This document shows, one piece after another, positions 44,224 to 52,700 of a stretch of 54,618 nt of DNA. Position numbers and translations under genes: made by a program. The DNA is from Flavobacterium hercynium (GTDB lineage: Bacteria; Bacteroidota; Bacteroidia; Flavobacteriales; Flavobacteriaceae): the NCBI RefSeq assembly GCF_002217285.1, contig NZ_MUGW01000052.1, forward strand, positions 1-54,618. The letters are read 5' to 3'. Under the pieces are notes generated by a model, which worked only from the letters and a program-made list of their open reading frames with translations, did no database searches and was not told the DNA's origin. How positions within the stretch are numbered: the stretch's first letter is position 1; each line of letters starts with the position of its first letter.

Positions 44224-45333
44224 TTATCTTCTTCCTCCACCGCCAGATGATCTTCCTCCACCGCCACCGCCGCCAGATGATCTCATGCTTCCGCCGCCAC
44301 TATTCATAGAACGTGATGGACTAGGAGAGTACGATCTCGAAGGAGCATTGTTACTGCTGTTATTGTAGCTTCTGTTTGTGGTGTTACTGCTGCTGTTGGA
44401 TGATGATCTTCTGTTAGAATAATCGTAGCTGCTATTATTGTTTTGATATTGTCTTTGAGTACCTTGACTTTGCGTTGAACTTCTTCTATTAGTAAAAGTA
44501 GGACTTGAGTAAGATCTGTCAGTTGTAGATGATCCTCTTCTAAAGTCTGTTCCACTGCTTTGTCTGTTCGTGGTGTAGCTGCCTCTGTTAGTTGTATAAG
44601 TGTTAGAGCTGTTTCTATTGGTGAAGTTTCTGCCAGAATAGTTTCTGTTTGTAGAATAGGATCTGTTTGAAGAATAGTTTCTTCCGTCATAATAGCCGGC
44701 AGAACCTCTTCTTCCGCTACTGTAAGCATAGTTGTTGCGTCCGTAATATCCGGAATTGCCCCATCCGTAACCATAGCCGCCACCCCAATATCCAGGGTAA
44801 CCCCATGCGTATCCAGGATAGCCCCAGTATCCGCCGCCGTAGCCCCAGCCTCCACCGTAGCCCCAGCCTCCGCCAAAGCCCCAGCCACCACCGTAACCCC
44901 AGCCACCACCGTAACCCCAGCCTCCGCCATAACCCCATCCGTAGTAAGGATAGCCCATGCCTAATCCCCAAGACCATGAATTGTTTGGATAAACATTTAT
45001 AGCTACATCGGTATTACCGCTTCCCCAGGCAGGGTAAGAATTTGTGTTGGTTTGAGTGCTGTCGTCTGAATAGCTGCCATAGCTGTCTACGTCAGTAAAA
45101 ATTTCATTGGGTTGTTCGTCCTCCTGCAAAGATTTGAAGTAATCTTTGTATTGATTATTAGCAGCCGTATTGGTCTGTGCATAGTTGTTGTTATTAGGTC
45201 TGCTACCATAAATACCGTCATTATCATGATAAGAGGTGTTTTGGTAAGAACCACACGATGTTGCCAGAAAACTTAGTAATCCAATTACGTATAGATAACT
45301 TGAGTTTCGGCGAAGAGAATTAGAAGTTTTCAT
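44224..45333 (-). CDS. Gly/Tyr/Trp-repeat lipoprotein, unknown function
   Basis: The 369-residue protein has a lipobox ending at C27 (ATSC). Residues 28-125 are Asn/Thr-rich. Residues 126-205 are WGYGGG-type tandem repeats, which would form a sticky aromatic-glycine stretch. The rest is Ser/Asn/Arg-rich and ends in poly-Gly with RR. It looks intrinsically disordered and I know no family for it. It probably shares a promoter (-7 element at 45364-45371) with the FadL-like gene. Confidence 0.75.
   Translation of the reverse strand: MKTSNSLRRNSSYLYVIGLLSFLATSCGSYQNTSYHDNDGIYGSRPNNNNYAQTNTAANNQYKDYFKSLQEDEQPNEIFTDVDSYGSYSDDSTQTNTNSYPAWGSGNTDVAINVYPNNSWSWGLGMGYPYYGWGYGGGWGYGGGWGYGGGWGFGGGWGYGGGWGYGGGYWGYPGYAWGYPGYWGGGYGYGWGNSGYYGRNNYAYSSGRRGSAGYYDGRNYSSNRSYSTNRNYSGRNFTNRNSSNTYTTNRGSYTTNRQSSGTDFRRGSSTTDRSYSSPTFTNRRSSTQSQGTQRQYQNNNSSYDYSNRRSSSNSSSNTTNRSYNNSSNNAPSRSYSPSPSRSMNSGGGSMRSSGGGGGGGRSSGGGGRR
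44828..44942 (-). repeat. 18-bp tandem repeat encoding WGYGGG
   Basis: About six imperfect copies of an 18-bp unit (like GTAGCCCCAGCCTCCACC on the plus strand) lie in frame in the Gly-rich lipoprotein gene. Repeat number could vary by slippage without a frameshift. Confidence 0.75.
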
Positions 45334-45350
45334 ATCTGTGGTGTTTTTTA

Positions 45351-45381
45351 TTGTTACACATTACAAAAATAGTTAGTTTTG
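45351..45381 (+). promoter_or_regulatory. Promoter of proS
   Basis: TTG (45351-45353), 20 bp, then TAGTTTTG (45374-45381) matches both Bacteroidetes elements. The leader would be about 48 nt. Confidence 0.65.
45364..45371 (-). promoter_or_regulatory. Putative -7 element of the Gly-rich lipoprotein/FadL-like operon
   Basis: On the minus strand it reads TATTTTTG, 31 bases upstream of the lipoprotein start. It lies inside the divergent proS promoter, so the two promoters would compete. Confidence 0.45.
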
Positions 45382-45435
45382 TGCTAACTTTTAGTTAAAA
45401 TTATTTTAAACAAAATTTGTGCCAAATTATATAAT

Positions 45436-46914
45436 ATGAGTAAGAACCTTACTACGAGATCAGAAGATTATTCTAAATGGTATAACGAACTGGTTGTAAA
45501 GGCTGATCTGGCTGAAAATTCAGGGGTTAGAGGATGTATGGTTATTAAGCCATACGGATATGCTATTTGGGAAAAAATGCAAGCAGAGTTAGACAGAATG
45601 TTCAAAGAAACGGGACATCAAAATGCTTACTTTCCTTTGTTTGTACCTAAGAGCATGTTTGAAGCTGAGGAGAAAAATGCAGAAGGATTTGCAAAAGAAT
45701 GTGCCATTGTAACACATTATAGATTAAAAAATGATCCGGATAAACCCGGAAAATTAATGGTAGATCCTAATGCTAAGTTAGAAGAAGAACTTATTGTTCG
45801 CCCGACTAGTGAAGCTATAATTTGGTCTACTTATAAAGGATGGGTACAATCATACAGAGATTTGCCTTTGCTTATTAATCAATGGGCTAATGTAGTGCGT
45901 TGGGAAATGCGTACTCGTTTGTTCTTAAGAACTGCAGAGTTTTTATGGCAGGAAGGGCATACCGCTCATGCTACAAAAGCAGAAGCAATAGAAGAGTCTG
46001 AAAAGATGATGAACGTTTATGCGGATTTCGTTCAGGATTTCATGGCGATTCCGGTTGTAAAAGGAATAAAAACCGAAACAGAACGTTTTGCCGGAGCTGA
46101 TGAAACATATTGTATTGAAGCATTAATGCAGGATGGTAAGGCATTGCAAGCTGGAACATCACACTTTTTAGGACAAAACTTCGCAAAAGCATTTGATGTG
46201 AAGTTTGCTAATGCAGAAGGAAAACAAGAGCATGTTTGGGGAACATCATGGGGAGTTTCAACTCGTCTGATGGGGGCTTTGGTTATGACACACTCTGATG
46301 ACCAGGGATTGGTATTGCCCCCTAACTTAGCACCTATACAAGTGGTTATTGTGCCGATTCATAAAACAGATGAGCAATTAGAGCAAATTACAGCAGCTGT
46401 TAATGACTTGATTGCTAAATTCAAAAAATTAAGAATTTCAGTTAAATATGATAACAGAACAACTCAAAAACCAGGATTCAAATTTGCTGAATGGGAATTA
46501 AAGGGTGTGCCTGTTAGAATTGCTGTTGGACCAAAAGATCTTGAAAACGGAACTTTTGAAGTAGCAAGACGTGATACTTTGACAAAAGAGGTAGTTGCAG
46601 CTGATGGAATCGTAAACTATATAAATGACTTGTTAGAGCAGATTCAATCGGATTTGTTTAACAAAGCTTTAGACTATCGTAATACACATATTACGGAAGT
46701 AAATAATTTTGAGGAGTTTAAGGAAATTTTAGATGGAAAAGGTGGTTTTGTATCGGCTCATTGGGATGGTACGGCAGCTACTGAAGAAAAGATAAAAGAC
46801 CTGACAAAAGCAACAATTCGTTGTATTCCTTTGGACAGTGTAGAAGAGGCGGGAACCTGTGTATTTACTGGGAATCCTTCTTCAAAAAGAGTGTTGTTTG
46901 CTAAGGCATATTAA
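45436..46914 (+). CDS. proS: Prolyl-tRNA synthetase (archaeal/eukaryote-like, short type)
   Basis: The enzyme charges tRNA-Pro with proline. The 492-residue length and the absence of an inserted editing domain identify the archaeal/eukaryote-like class common in Bacteroidetes. Class II motif 2 is visible as VVRWEMRTRLFLRTAEFLWQ with the following EGHTAHA, and motif 3 as MGALVMTHSDDQGLVLPP. The anticodon-binding domain begins near 290 (APIQVVIVPIHK), and a zinc-binding-like C-terminal domain ends in AKAY. It lies directly upstream of three tRNA-Glu genes. Confidence 0.97.
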   Translation: MSKNLTTRSEDYSKWYNELVVKADLAENSGVRGCMVIKPYGYAIWEKMQAELDRMFKETGHQNAYFPLFVPKSMFEAEEKNAEGFAKECAIVTHYRLKNDPDKPGKLMVDPNAKLEEELIVRPTSEAIIWSTYKGWVQSYRDLPLLINQWANVVRWEMRTRLFLRTAEFLWQEGHTAHATKAEAIEESEKMMNVYADFVQDFMAIPVVKGIKTETERFAGADETYCIEALMQDGKALQAGTSHFLGQNFAKAFDVKFANAEGKQEHVWGTSWGVSTRLMGALVMTHSDDQGLVLPPNLAPIQVVIVPIHKTDEQLEQITAAVNDLIAKFKKLRISVKYDNRTTQKPGFKFAEWELKGVPVRIAVGPKDLENGTFEVARRDTLTKEVVAADGIVNYINDLLEQIQSDLFNKALDYRNTHITEVNNFEEFKEILDGKGGFVSAHWDGTAATEEKIKDLTKATIRCIPLDSVEEAGTCVFTGNPSSKRVLFAKAY

Positions 46915-46942
46915 AAAAATATATTTTTTTTTGCATTAGGTG

Positions 46943-46972
46943 TTGTACATCTTAAAAATAGATGTATCTTTG
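46943..46972 (+). promoter_or_regulatory. Promoter of the tRNA-Glu cluster
   Basis: TTG (46943-46945), 19 bp, then TATCTTTG (46965-46972) is the best promoter match in the window. A short inverted repeat (TACATC and GATGTA) lies between the two elements. Confidence 0.75.
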
Positions 46973-46994
46973 CATCCGCATTAGAGAAACACAC

Positions 46995-47066
46995 GGTCCG
47001 TTCGTCTATCGGTTAGGACGCCAGGTTTTCATCCTGGTAAGGGGGGTTCGATTCCCCCACGGACTA
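46995..47066 (+). tRNA. tRNA-Glu (TTC), copy 1
   Basis: A full cloverleaf of 72 nt: acceptor GGTCCGT/ACGGACT (with a G1-U72 pair), D arm, anticodon stem CCAGG/CCTGG around TTTTCAT (anticodon TTC), and T arm GGGGG-TTCGATT-CCCCC. CCA is not encoded. It is identical to copy 2. Confidence 0.97.
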
Positions 47067-47110
47067 CTTTTTTTCTTTGCATGTTGAGTTCTTACACTTA
47101 ATAAAATTAT

Positions 47111-47182
47111 GGTCCGTTCGTCTATCGGTTAGGACGCCAGGTTTTCATCCTGGTAAGGGGGGTTCGATTCCCCCACGGACTA
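47111..47182 (+). tRNA. tRNA-Glu (TTC), copy 2
   Basis: Identical in sequence to copy 1 over all 72 nt. The 44-nt spacer is T-rich. Confidence 0.97.
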
Positions 47183-47226
47183 CAAAATTTCAATTTATTA
47201 AAATTGAAGAAACTTAGAAGAAAGCT

Positions 47227-47298
47227 GGTCTGTTCGTCTAGGGGTTAGGACTCCAGGCTTTCGTCCTGGTAACAGGGGTTCGATTCCCTTACAGACTA
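47227..47298 (+). tRNA. tRNA-Glu (TTC), diverged copy 3
   Basis: A 72-nt cloverleaf with loop CTTTCGT, so the anticodon is still TTC. Acceptor GGTCTGT/ACAGACT keeps pairing by a compensatory change at 5-68. The D loop, anticodon-loop flanks (C32, G37) and T arm (AGGGG/CCCTT with one wobble) differ from copies 1 and 2. G37 replaces the usual A37. Confidence 0.9.
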
Positions 47299-47457
47299 CT
47301 AAAATTAGTTGTGAATAAGTTTTGTAAAATAAAGGTTGGTGTCTCGATTTTTATTTTATTAGTTAAAACCAAAGTGATTGTTTTTTTTGCAATTGTGGGA
47401 GGTTTTTCTTTTTTAACTAGTATTTATAATTATTATTACATCTAAAATTAAAAGAAA

Positions 47458-47709
47458 ATGGCAAATCATAAGTCAGCATTAAAAAGAATCAGAAGTAACG
47501 AAAAAAGAAGAGTTCTTAACAGATACCAACACAAAACTACTCGTAATGCTATTAAAGCATTAAGAATAGCTACTGACAAATCTGATGCTACTGCAAAATT
47601 ATCAACTGTAATTTCTATGATTGATAAATTAGCTAAAAAGAACATCATTCATGATAATAAAGCTTCAAACTTGAAGTCTAAATTAACTAAACATGTTGCT
47701 AAATTGTAA
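47458..47709 (+). CDS. rpsT: 30S ribosomal protein S20
   Basis: This small basic protein of 83 residues binds 16S rRNA in the small subunit. The N-terminus ANHKSALKRIRSNEKRR is the S20 signature, and the length matches. An AT-rich 159-bp leader separates it from the tRNA cluster, and I see no clear own -7 element there. A strong terminator follows. Confidence 0.97.
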   Translation: MANHKSALKRIRSNEKRRVLNRYQHKTTRNAIKALRIATDKSDATAKLSTVISMIDKLAKKNIIHDNKASNLKSKLTKHVAKL

Positions 47710-47736
47710 TTAATTACAATTTCCTAAAAAATATAG

Positions 47737-47763
47737 AAAGTCCTCTTTTAGAGGACTTTTTTG
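47737..47763 (+). terminator. Terminator of rpsT
   Basis: A 9-bp perfect stem AAAGTCCTC (47737-47745)/GAGGACTTT (47751-47759), TTTTA loop, then T residues. Confidence 0.9.
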
Positions 47764-47973
47764 TTTTTACAGAGATTGTGAATTGCGTGATTTTCTAACA
47801 GTTCTCCTAAACCTGTTAGGTATAAGATGAGTTAGAAAAAAATTAATATTTTAATAAATTTAGAACTAAAAACGTTTAGTATTCAGTATTGAAACAGCAT
47901 TATTTAAAGAGAATAATTTAAATAAAATACCTTCATAACACCTGATAAAACAATTTTGTACAGGATCTTTTTT

Positions 47974-48019
47974 TATCTTTGAAACTCAGACTATTTTAAT
48001 TAGAATGGCTTTATCTTTG
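47974..48019 (+). promoter_or_regulatory. Two candidate -7 elements before the XRE gene
   Basis: TATCTTTG occurs at 47974-47981 and again at 48012-48019. A TTTG at 47955-47958 lies 15 bp before the first, slightly short for a -33 element. Confidence 0.45.
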
Positions 48020-48044
48020 AGTCTTCAGAAAATTGACAATCATT

Positions 48045-48443
48045 ATGGAACAGAAAATACATCAGGGAAGAAACGTAAAACGTTTTAGAGAAATGCTTGG
48101 CATCAAACAAGAATCATTGGCTTTTGATCTTGGCGAAGAATGGAATCAGAAGAAAATTTCTATGCTGGAACAAAAAGATGTAATTGAAGATAATTTACTT
48201 AAACAAATATCAAGTTCATTAAGAATTCCAGTTGAAGCATTTCAAAATTTTAGTGAGGAACAAGCAATAAATGTTATTGCAAATACTTTTGGAGAACATG
48301 CCGTTGCATTTAATTATGGGACGATTAGCTTTAATCCAATCGATAAATTGGTTTCGCTTCATGAAGAGAAAATAGCATTATACGAGCGAATGCTAAAAGA
48401 TAAAGAAGAAATGATGCTAAGAGTTGAAAAATTAATCAAGTAA
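48045..48443 (+). CDS. XRE-family helix-turn-helix regulator
   Basis: The 132-residue cytoplasmic protein has an XRE/Cro-type HTH at about residues 8-65 (NVKRFREMLGIKQESLA, then WNQKKISMLEQ). The C-terminal part ends in a helical, possibly coiled-coil segment (LHEEKIALYERMLKDKEEMMLRVEKL) that could dimerise. The ATG at 48045 is chosen over a TTG at 48033, which would add four residues. No phage or restriction gene is adjacent. The 250-residue unknown gene follows 163 bp later with its own -7 element. Confidence 0.85.
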   Translation: MEQKIHQGRNVKRFREMLGIKQESLAFDLGEEWNQKKISMLEQKDVIEDNLLKQISSSLRIPVEAFQNFSEEQAINVIANTFGEHAVAFNYGTISFNPIDKLVSLHEEKIALYERMLKDKEEMMLRVEKLIK

Positions 48444-48549
48444 ATTATATCAAAATAATTAATTTTATAATACTAATGGAGTCAACCTTTTTCGGGACAA
48501 CTCATTTCTAGTAAATATATCTGCCTTAATTTTTTTTATTCGTTATTGT

Positions 48550-48557
48550 TATCTTTG
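48550..48557 (+). promoter_or_regulatory. Putative -7 element of the unknown gene at 48607
   Basis: TATCTTTG, the same octamer as in the tRNA promoter, 49 bases before the ATG. Confidence 0.5.
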
Positions 48558-48606
48558 AACTTTAGGTACTAACAGGTACAACTTTTTTTCAATTGATATT
48601 GTACGT

Positions 48607-49359
48607 ATGAAGTTATTTGATAAAGCAATCAATCTTTTTGACAAGTTTATTAAAGCCGATGTGGATTCTGAAAATCGTGCTTATGATTTTTATTTATTAT
48701 TTGGAGATACAGACGAAAATAAATCTCCCTGGTTAAAATCAAATTGGTATACCATTTTCAAACCTTATTTCGAAACACTTCTTACTCCAGTTGATACTCT
48801 TAAAGAAACAGGAATCTACGTTAACAAGTTTAAAGCTGAAAACAGACTGACTAAAAAAGACGGCGAACAATTTATTTACCTTTCTGAAATGAAATTAGGA
48901 CATTTAAAATGGGACGATAAATCACATGATAAATGGACAATTGAAAATGGTAGTGAAGAATATTTTGAACATTTTGAGCTTTGGACTCCAAGTCGGACAA
49001 TTTGCGAAAAACGACAAATAGCACCAGATATTTTTATTTCGATAGCGAACCAGAGAGATTTTGATACTAAACGAAATGTTCAATTTGGTTGTTTTATCGT
49101 TGTTGCAGTTGCGAAGAGTTTAAAGATTGATGCAAGATCTGTTTTAGCTGAACTTTCAAAGAAAGCAAATATAAAAGCTACAGTTGTAAAAAGTAGAAGG
49201 TGGGGCGTACCCGAAAAAAATGGAAAATGGATTTTTTGTAATGGAATTCAGGATACTTTTAGCGCCGGTATTTACAAAGAACAAGATTTACACTCGATCG
49301 ATTTTAATGATGTAGAATTTGAACCATTTTGGGAAATAATATATCAGCAGAAAGTATAA
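48607..49359 (+). CDS. Unrecognised 250-residue protein
   Basis: I do not recognise a family. The protein has no signal peptide or membrane segment and is soluble and aromatic-rich. Landmarks are an N-terminal helix (LFDKAINLFDKFIKADVD), a GEQFIYLSEMKLGHLKWDD segment, a CEKRQIAPDIFISIANQRDFD segment and a C-terminal FEPFWEIIY. Its own -7 element and the strong terminator at 49404-49443 make it a real transcription unit. It follows an XRE regulator, so a small accessory module is possible. Confidence 0.7.
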   Translation: MKLFDKAINLFDKFIKADVDSENRAYDFYLLFGDTDENKSPWLKSNWYTIFKPYFETLLTPVDTLKETGIYVNKFKAENRLTKKDGEQFIYLSEMKLGHLKWDDKSHDKWTIENGSEEYFEHFELWTPSRTICEKRQIAPDIFISIANQRDFDTKRNVQFGCFIVVAVAKSLKIDARSVLAELSKKANIKATVVKSRRWGVPEKNGKWIFCNGIQDTFSAGIYKEQDLHSIDFNDVEFEPFWEIIYQQKV

Positions 49360-49403
49360 AGCTCAAAGTTTCTTAAATAATTTTTTAGTTTTATTCATAA
49401 TTC

Positions 49404-49443
49404 AAAATAGCCCTGACAATTTATTGTCAGGGCTATTTTTTTA
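49404..49443 (+). terminator. Strong terminator after the unknown gene
   Basis: A 16-bp perfect stem (49404-49419 with 49424-49439) and a TTTA loop, flanked by A and T runs. It can work in both directions. Confidence 0.92.
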
Positions 49444-49601
49444 TACTAGTAAAATAGCTTTCTCCCTTAATTGTACGATGAAATTTCATTTTTTCTTATT
49501 TGAGTTTATGCAATTTTTTTTAAAAAAAAATAGATCTCCGGTCTATGTAAAATATGTCTTAATCTGGTAGTATTTAAAGTTTTTAAAACTAGACAGCGAT
49601 T

Positions 49602-49609
49602 TAAATTTG
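49602..49609 (+). promoter_or_regulatory. Putative -7 element of the adhesin gene
   Basis: TAAATTTG matches TAnnTTTG, 155 bases before the ATG. Confidence 0.4.
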
Positions 49610-49763
49610 TGGAGTATAGAATGTAAAAAACTTATTGTTATCAGAACGACAAAAGTCCCCTGTTTTTAGATGGAAGTTGAAGATAACAAAAAAAGATACA
49701 GCTTATTATTTTGTTTTGAAAGTGTTTAAAAATAGAATAGTAAGTGAAACACTAGAAACGCTT

Positions 49764-52700
49764 ATGAAAAAGACTACTCAATTAAGATGGATTGTATTTG
49801 CTTTGATGTTCTTTCAAAGTTATTTTATGGTAGCCCAGAATTATGTACCATTTACTAAAAGATTTGATAGGGGACTAAAAGGGGATATGTTGATTATTGG
49901 TAATAATATTGTGGGCCAACATAAAACAAGGCCTTATAATGGTACTTCAGATAATAATTCCATTAACATGGTTAATATCGATGTGGATAGTGACAATACT
50001 ACAGTGAATTCCAGTAGTGCTACTTTGAAAATTCCAAAAGCTAATTGTTACAAAATAGTATATGCAGGTTTGTATTGGGGGGCACTTGAACGTAATGCAA
50101 GTATTATTGAGCAGGTGAAATTTAAATTGCCAACAGGTGGTTATGTTGACGTAGTTGGTAGCATCATATATGATAATTTTGCATATGCTTGTTACGCTGA
50201 CGTAACAAATATCGTTAGTAATCAGGCTGATGCTCAGGGTGAGTATACAGTCGCAAACGTTAAGGCAAATACTGGATATGGCGCTGCCGCAGGGTGGTCA
50301 CTTTTTGTTGTTTATGAAGACCCTACACTTCCTTCAAAATTTATTACTTCATTTGATGGATTTAGTAAAATATCAAATGGAAATTTAAACATACCTGTTT
50401 CCGGTTTTACTACGGTTCCGTCAGGACCAGTTCGTGCAAAATTTGCTTTTACTGCTTTAGAGGGTGATCGAAACATTGCAGGAGATTTCTTAAGTATTAA
50501 TAATTCAAGGATTTCAGTTACTAATGGTGCCAATCAGCCTATACGACCAGTGGCAAACTTTTTTAATAGTACGATAACCCATGTAGATCCGGTAACTGGT
50601 ATAACAGAGAACTTTATGGATCGTGTTCCACCAAGCACCAATACGATTTCTTATGATGCGGGTGTTTTAAATGTTAATAATCCTCAAAATAGGGTTATAC
50701 GTAACAATGCTACTTCAGCTAATATTACTTTGGGAAGCTCCGGAGATGTTTACTATTATTATTTTAGCGCTCTTGCTATAGATGTTATTGAGCCTAATAT
50801 TGCACTTACAAAAGTTGTTAAAAATACTGCTGGTACAGATGTTGGTGGTCAGACAGTAGCATTAGGTGATTATTTGACATATGAAATTGGTTTTCAAAAT
50901 ACAGGTTCTGATGATGCAACTTCATTCACGATTAGAGATGTTTTACCGGATAATGTTATATTTGATTATCCTGCTGGTTTAGGGACTTTACCTAGTGGTG
51001 TAACGGTACAAAGTTATAATGTTGCAACTAAAGAAATTACTTTTGCAATTGATGATGCGCTGGTTCGTAAGAACTCTCTAAATCAGACTGTAATAAAACT
51101 TCAAATTCAGGTTGATCCTGATTGTAATTCTTATGTAAATGCTTGTTCTGATAGTATTGACAATTCAGCGTATGCAACCTACAGAGGGATTGTAAGTTCT
51201 AGTATAATTACAGATGATCCAAGTATTAATTCTAATGTTGCATGTGTTTTAACACCTCAGCCTACTAATTTTGTAGCCGATATTTCTAATTGCCAATTTA
51301 TTCAAAACGTTACCTTATGTGGTACTAGTATCGATTTAACAGCCGGTAGTGGTTATAACAGTTATACCTGGTATAGCGATGCGGCGCTTACGAATCAAAT
51401 AGGGACCGGACAAACACTCAATGTAACAAATTCAGGAACATATTATGTTCGTAATGTAAGTGCAACTTGTACTTCTATTACGCAATCTTTTGTAGTCACA
51501 GATCCTGGAAATGTGAGTACTAATCCAGTTTCTCCATTTGAAGATGATCATGCAGTATGTCTTAATGATGGAAAAGAATTACCGCATATTATCTTATGTG
51601 GTGCTAATGTTTCAAGAAATATTAATATCAATATTTCAGGTACTACTAGTATCGTTTGGGAAAGACTGGATACAGCGAGTTGTACAGCAACATCCAATCC
51701 GGATTGTGCTAATGAAGACCCGGCATGTACTTGGAATTCTGTAGGCAGTGGTTCTAGTTATACTGCAAATACTGCCGGACAATATCGTTTAACATTAAAT
51801 TATACAGGAGGTTGCTTTAGCCGCTTTTATTTTAATGTTTATACCAACTTATTAAATCCGACAGAAACGCATAAAGATATTATTTGTACAACACCAGGAA
51901 ATATTACAATTGGAGGTGTTTCCGGTAGTTATGAGTACAGTATTGATGGTGTAAATTATGTGCCAAGTAATAGTTTTGATATAGCTACTCCAGGTTTATA
52001 TACAGCTTATATTAGACAGGTAAATGCGCCGGCAAACAGTTGTATTTTTACCATTTCTAATATTTTAATTAGTCAGCCAATATTTACTGCTACCAGAACT
52101 ATAGTAGACCCATTATGTTATGGTGGCACGGGAGAAATTCATGTTGGCGCAAATGGAATCGGATCTCAATCTCAATATTATTACAGGCTTCTCGATGCCA
52201 CAGGAACCCAAATAGATAATGTTGGTCCTATAAGTCAATCTAACTATAATTTTACTAATTTGCCTACTAATGCAAATTATACTATAGAAGTCACTACAGA
52301 TGATGGTTGTTTTTTTGCTTTATATGCTTACATACAGGGTTACTGGAATCAGCCTTTTATTGCTAATGCTGCATTAATTGAACCTTTAACTTCTTGCGAT
52401 TATAAGGGAAAGATTAAAGTAATAACGACGGGAGGTAGTGCACCATATTTTTATTATATAAATGGTTCGACAAATTTTCAAACCTCAGATGAAATTGATA
52501 TTACAGCTCCGGGTGTTTATGATATTGAGGTTTTAGATTCTAATAACTGTGCAATTCAAACATCAATTACGGTTACAGATAATCCAAAACCTGTTTACAC
52601 GCTTACAAGTACAAACAGTAATTGCTACAATGGTGCTGCTGAAATTAGGGTTACGGTTGCAAATGCAAATGGTTATGCAATGTCTTATAGTGTTGATAAT

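Larger units (their letters stand above)
49360..49763. other. 404-bp spacer before the giant adhesin gene
   Basis: It holds the terminator at 49404-49443, an A/T-rich stretch with a small ATAGA/TCTAT palindrome (about 49530-49546), the ATGTCTTAATCTGGTA motif shared with 38133-38148, a -7 element (49602-49609) and a leader of about 150 nt. No ORF is evident. Confidence 0.6.

Noticed and set aside
44304..45002. Long alternative frames over the Gly-rich lipoprotein gene
   Set aside because: They arise from the 18-bp repeat and Ser/Asn/Arg-biased codons; only the 369-residue frame has a lipoprotein signal and a coherent start.
50312..50533. Minus-strand open frame of 73 codons
   Set aside because: It lies entirely inside the giant adhesin frame on the opposite strand and shows no family resemblance.
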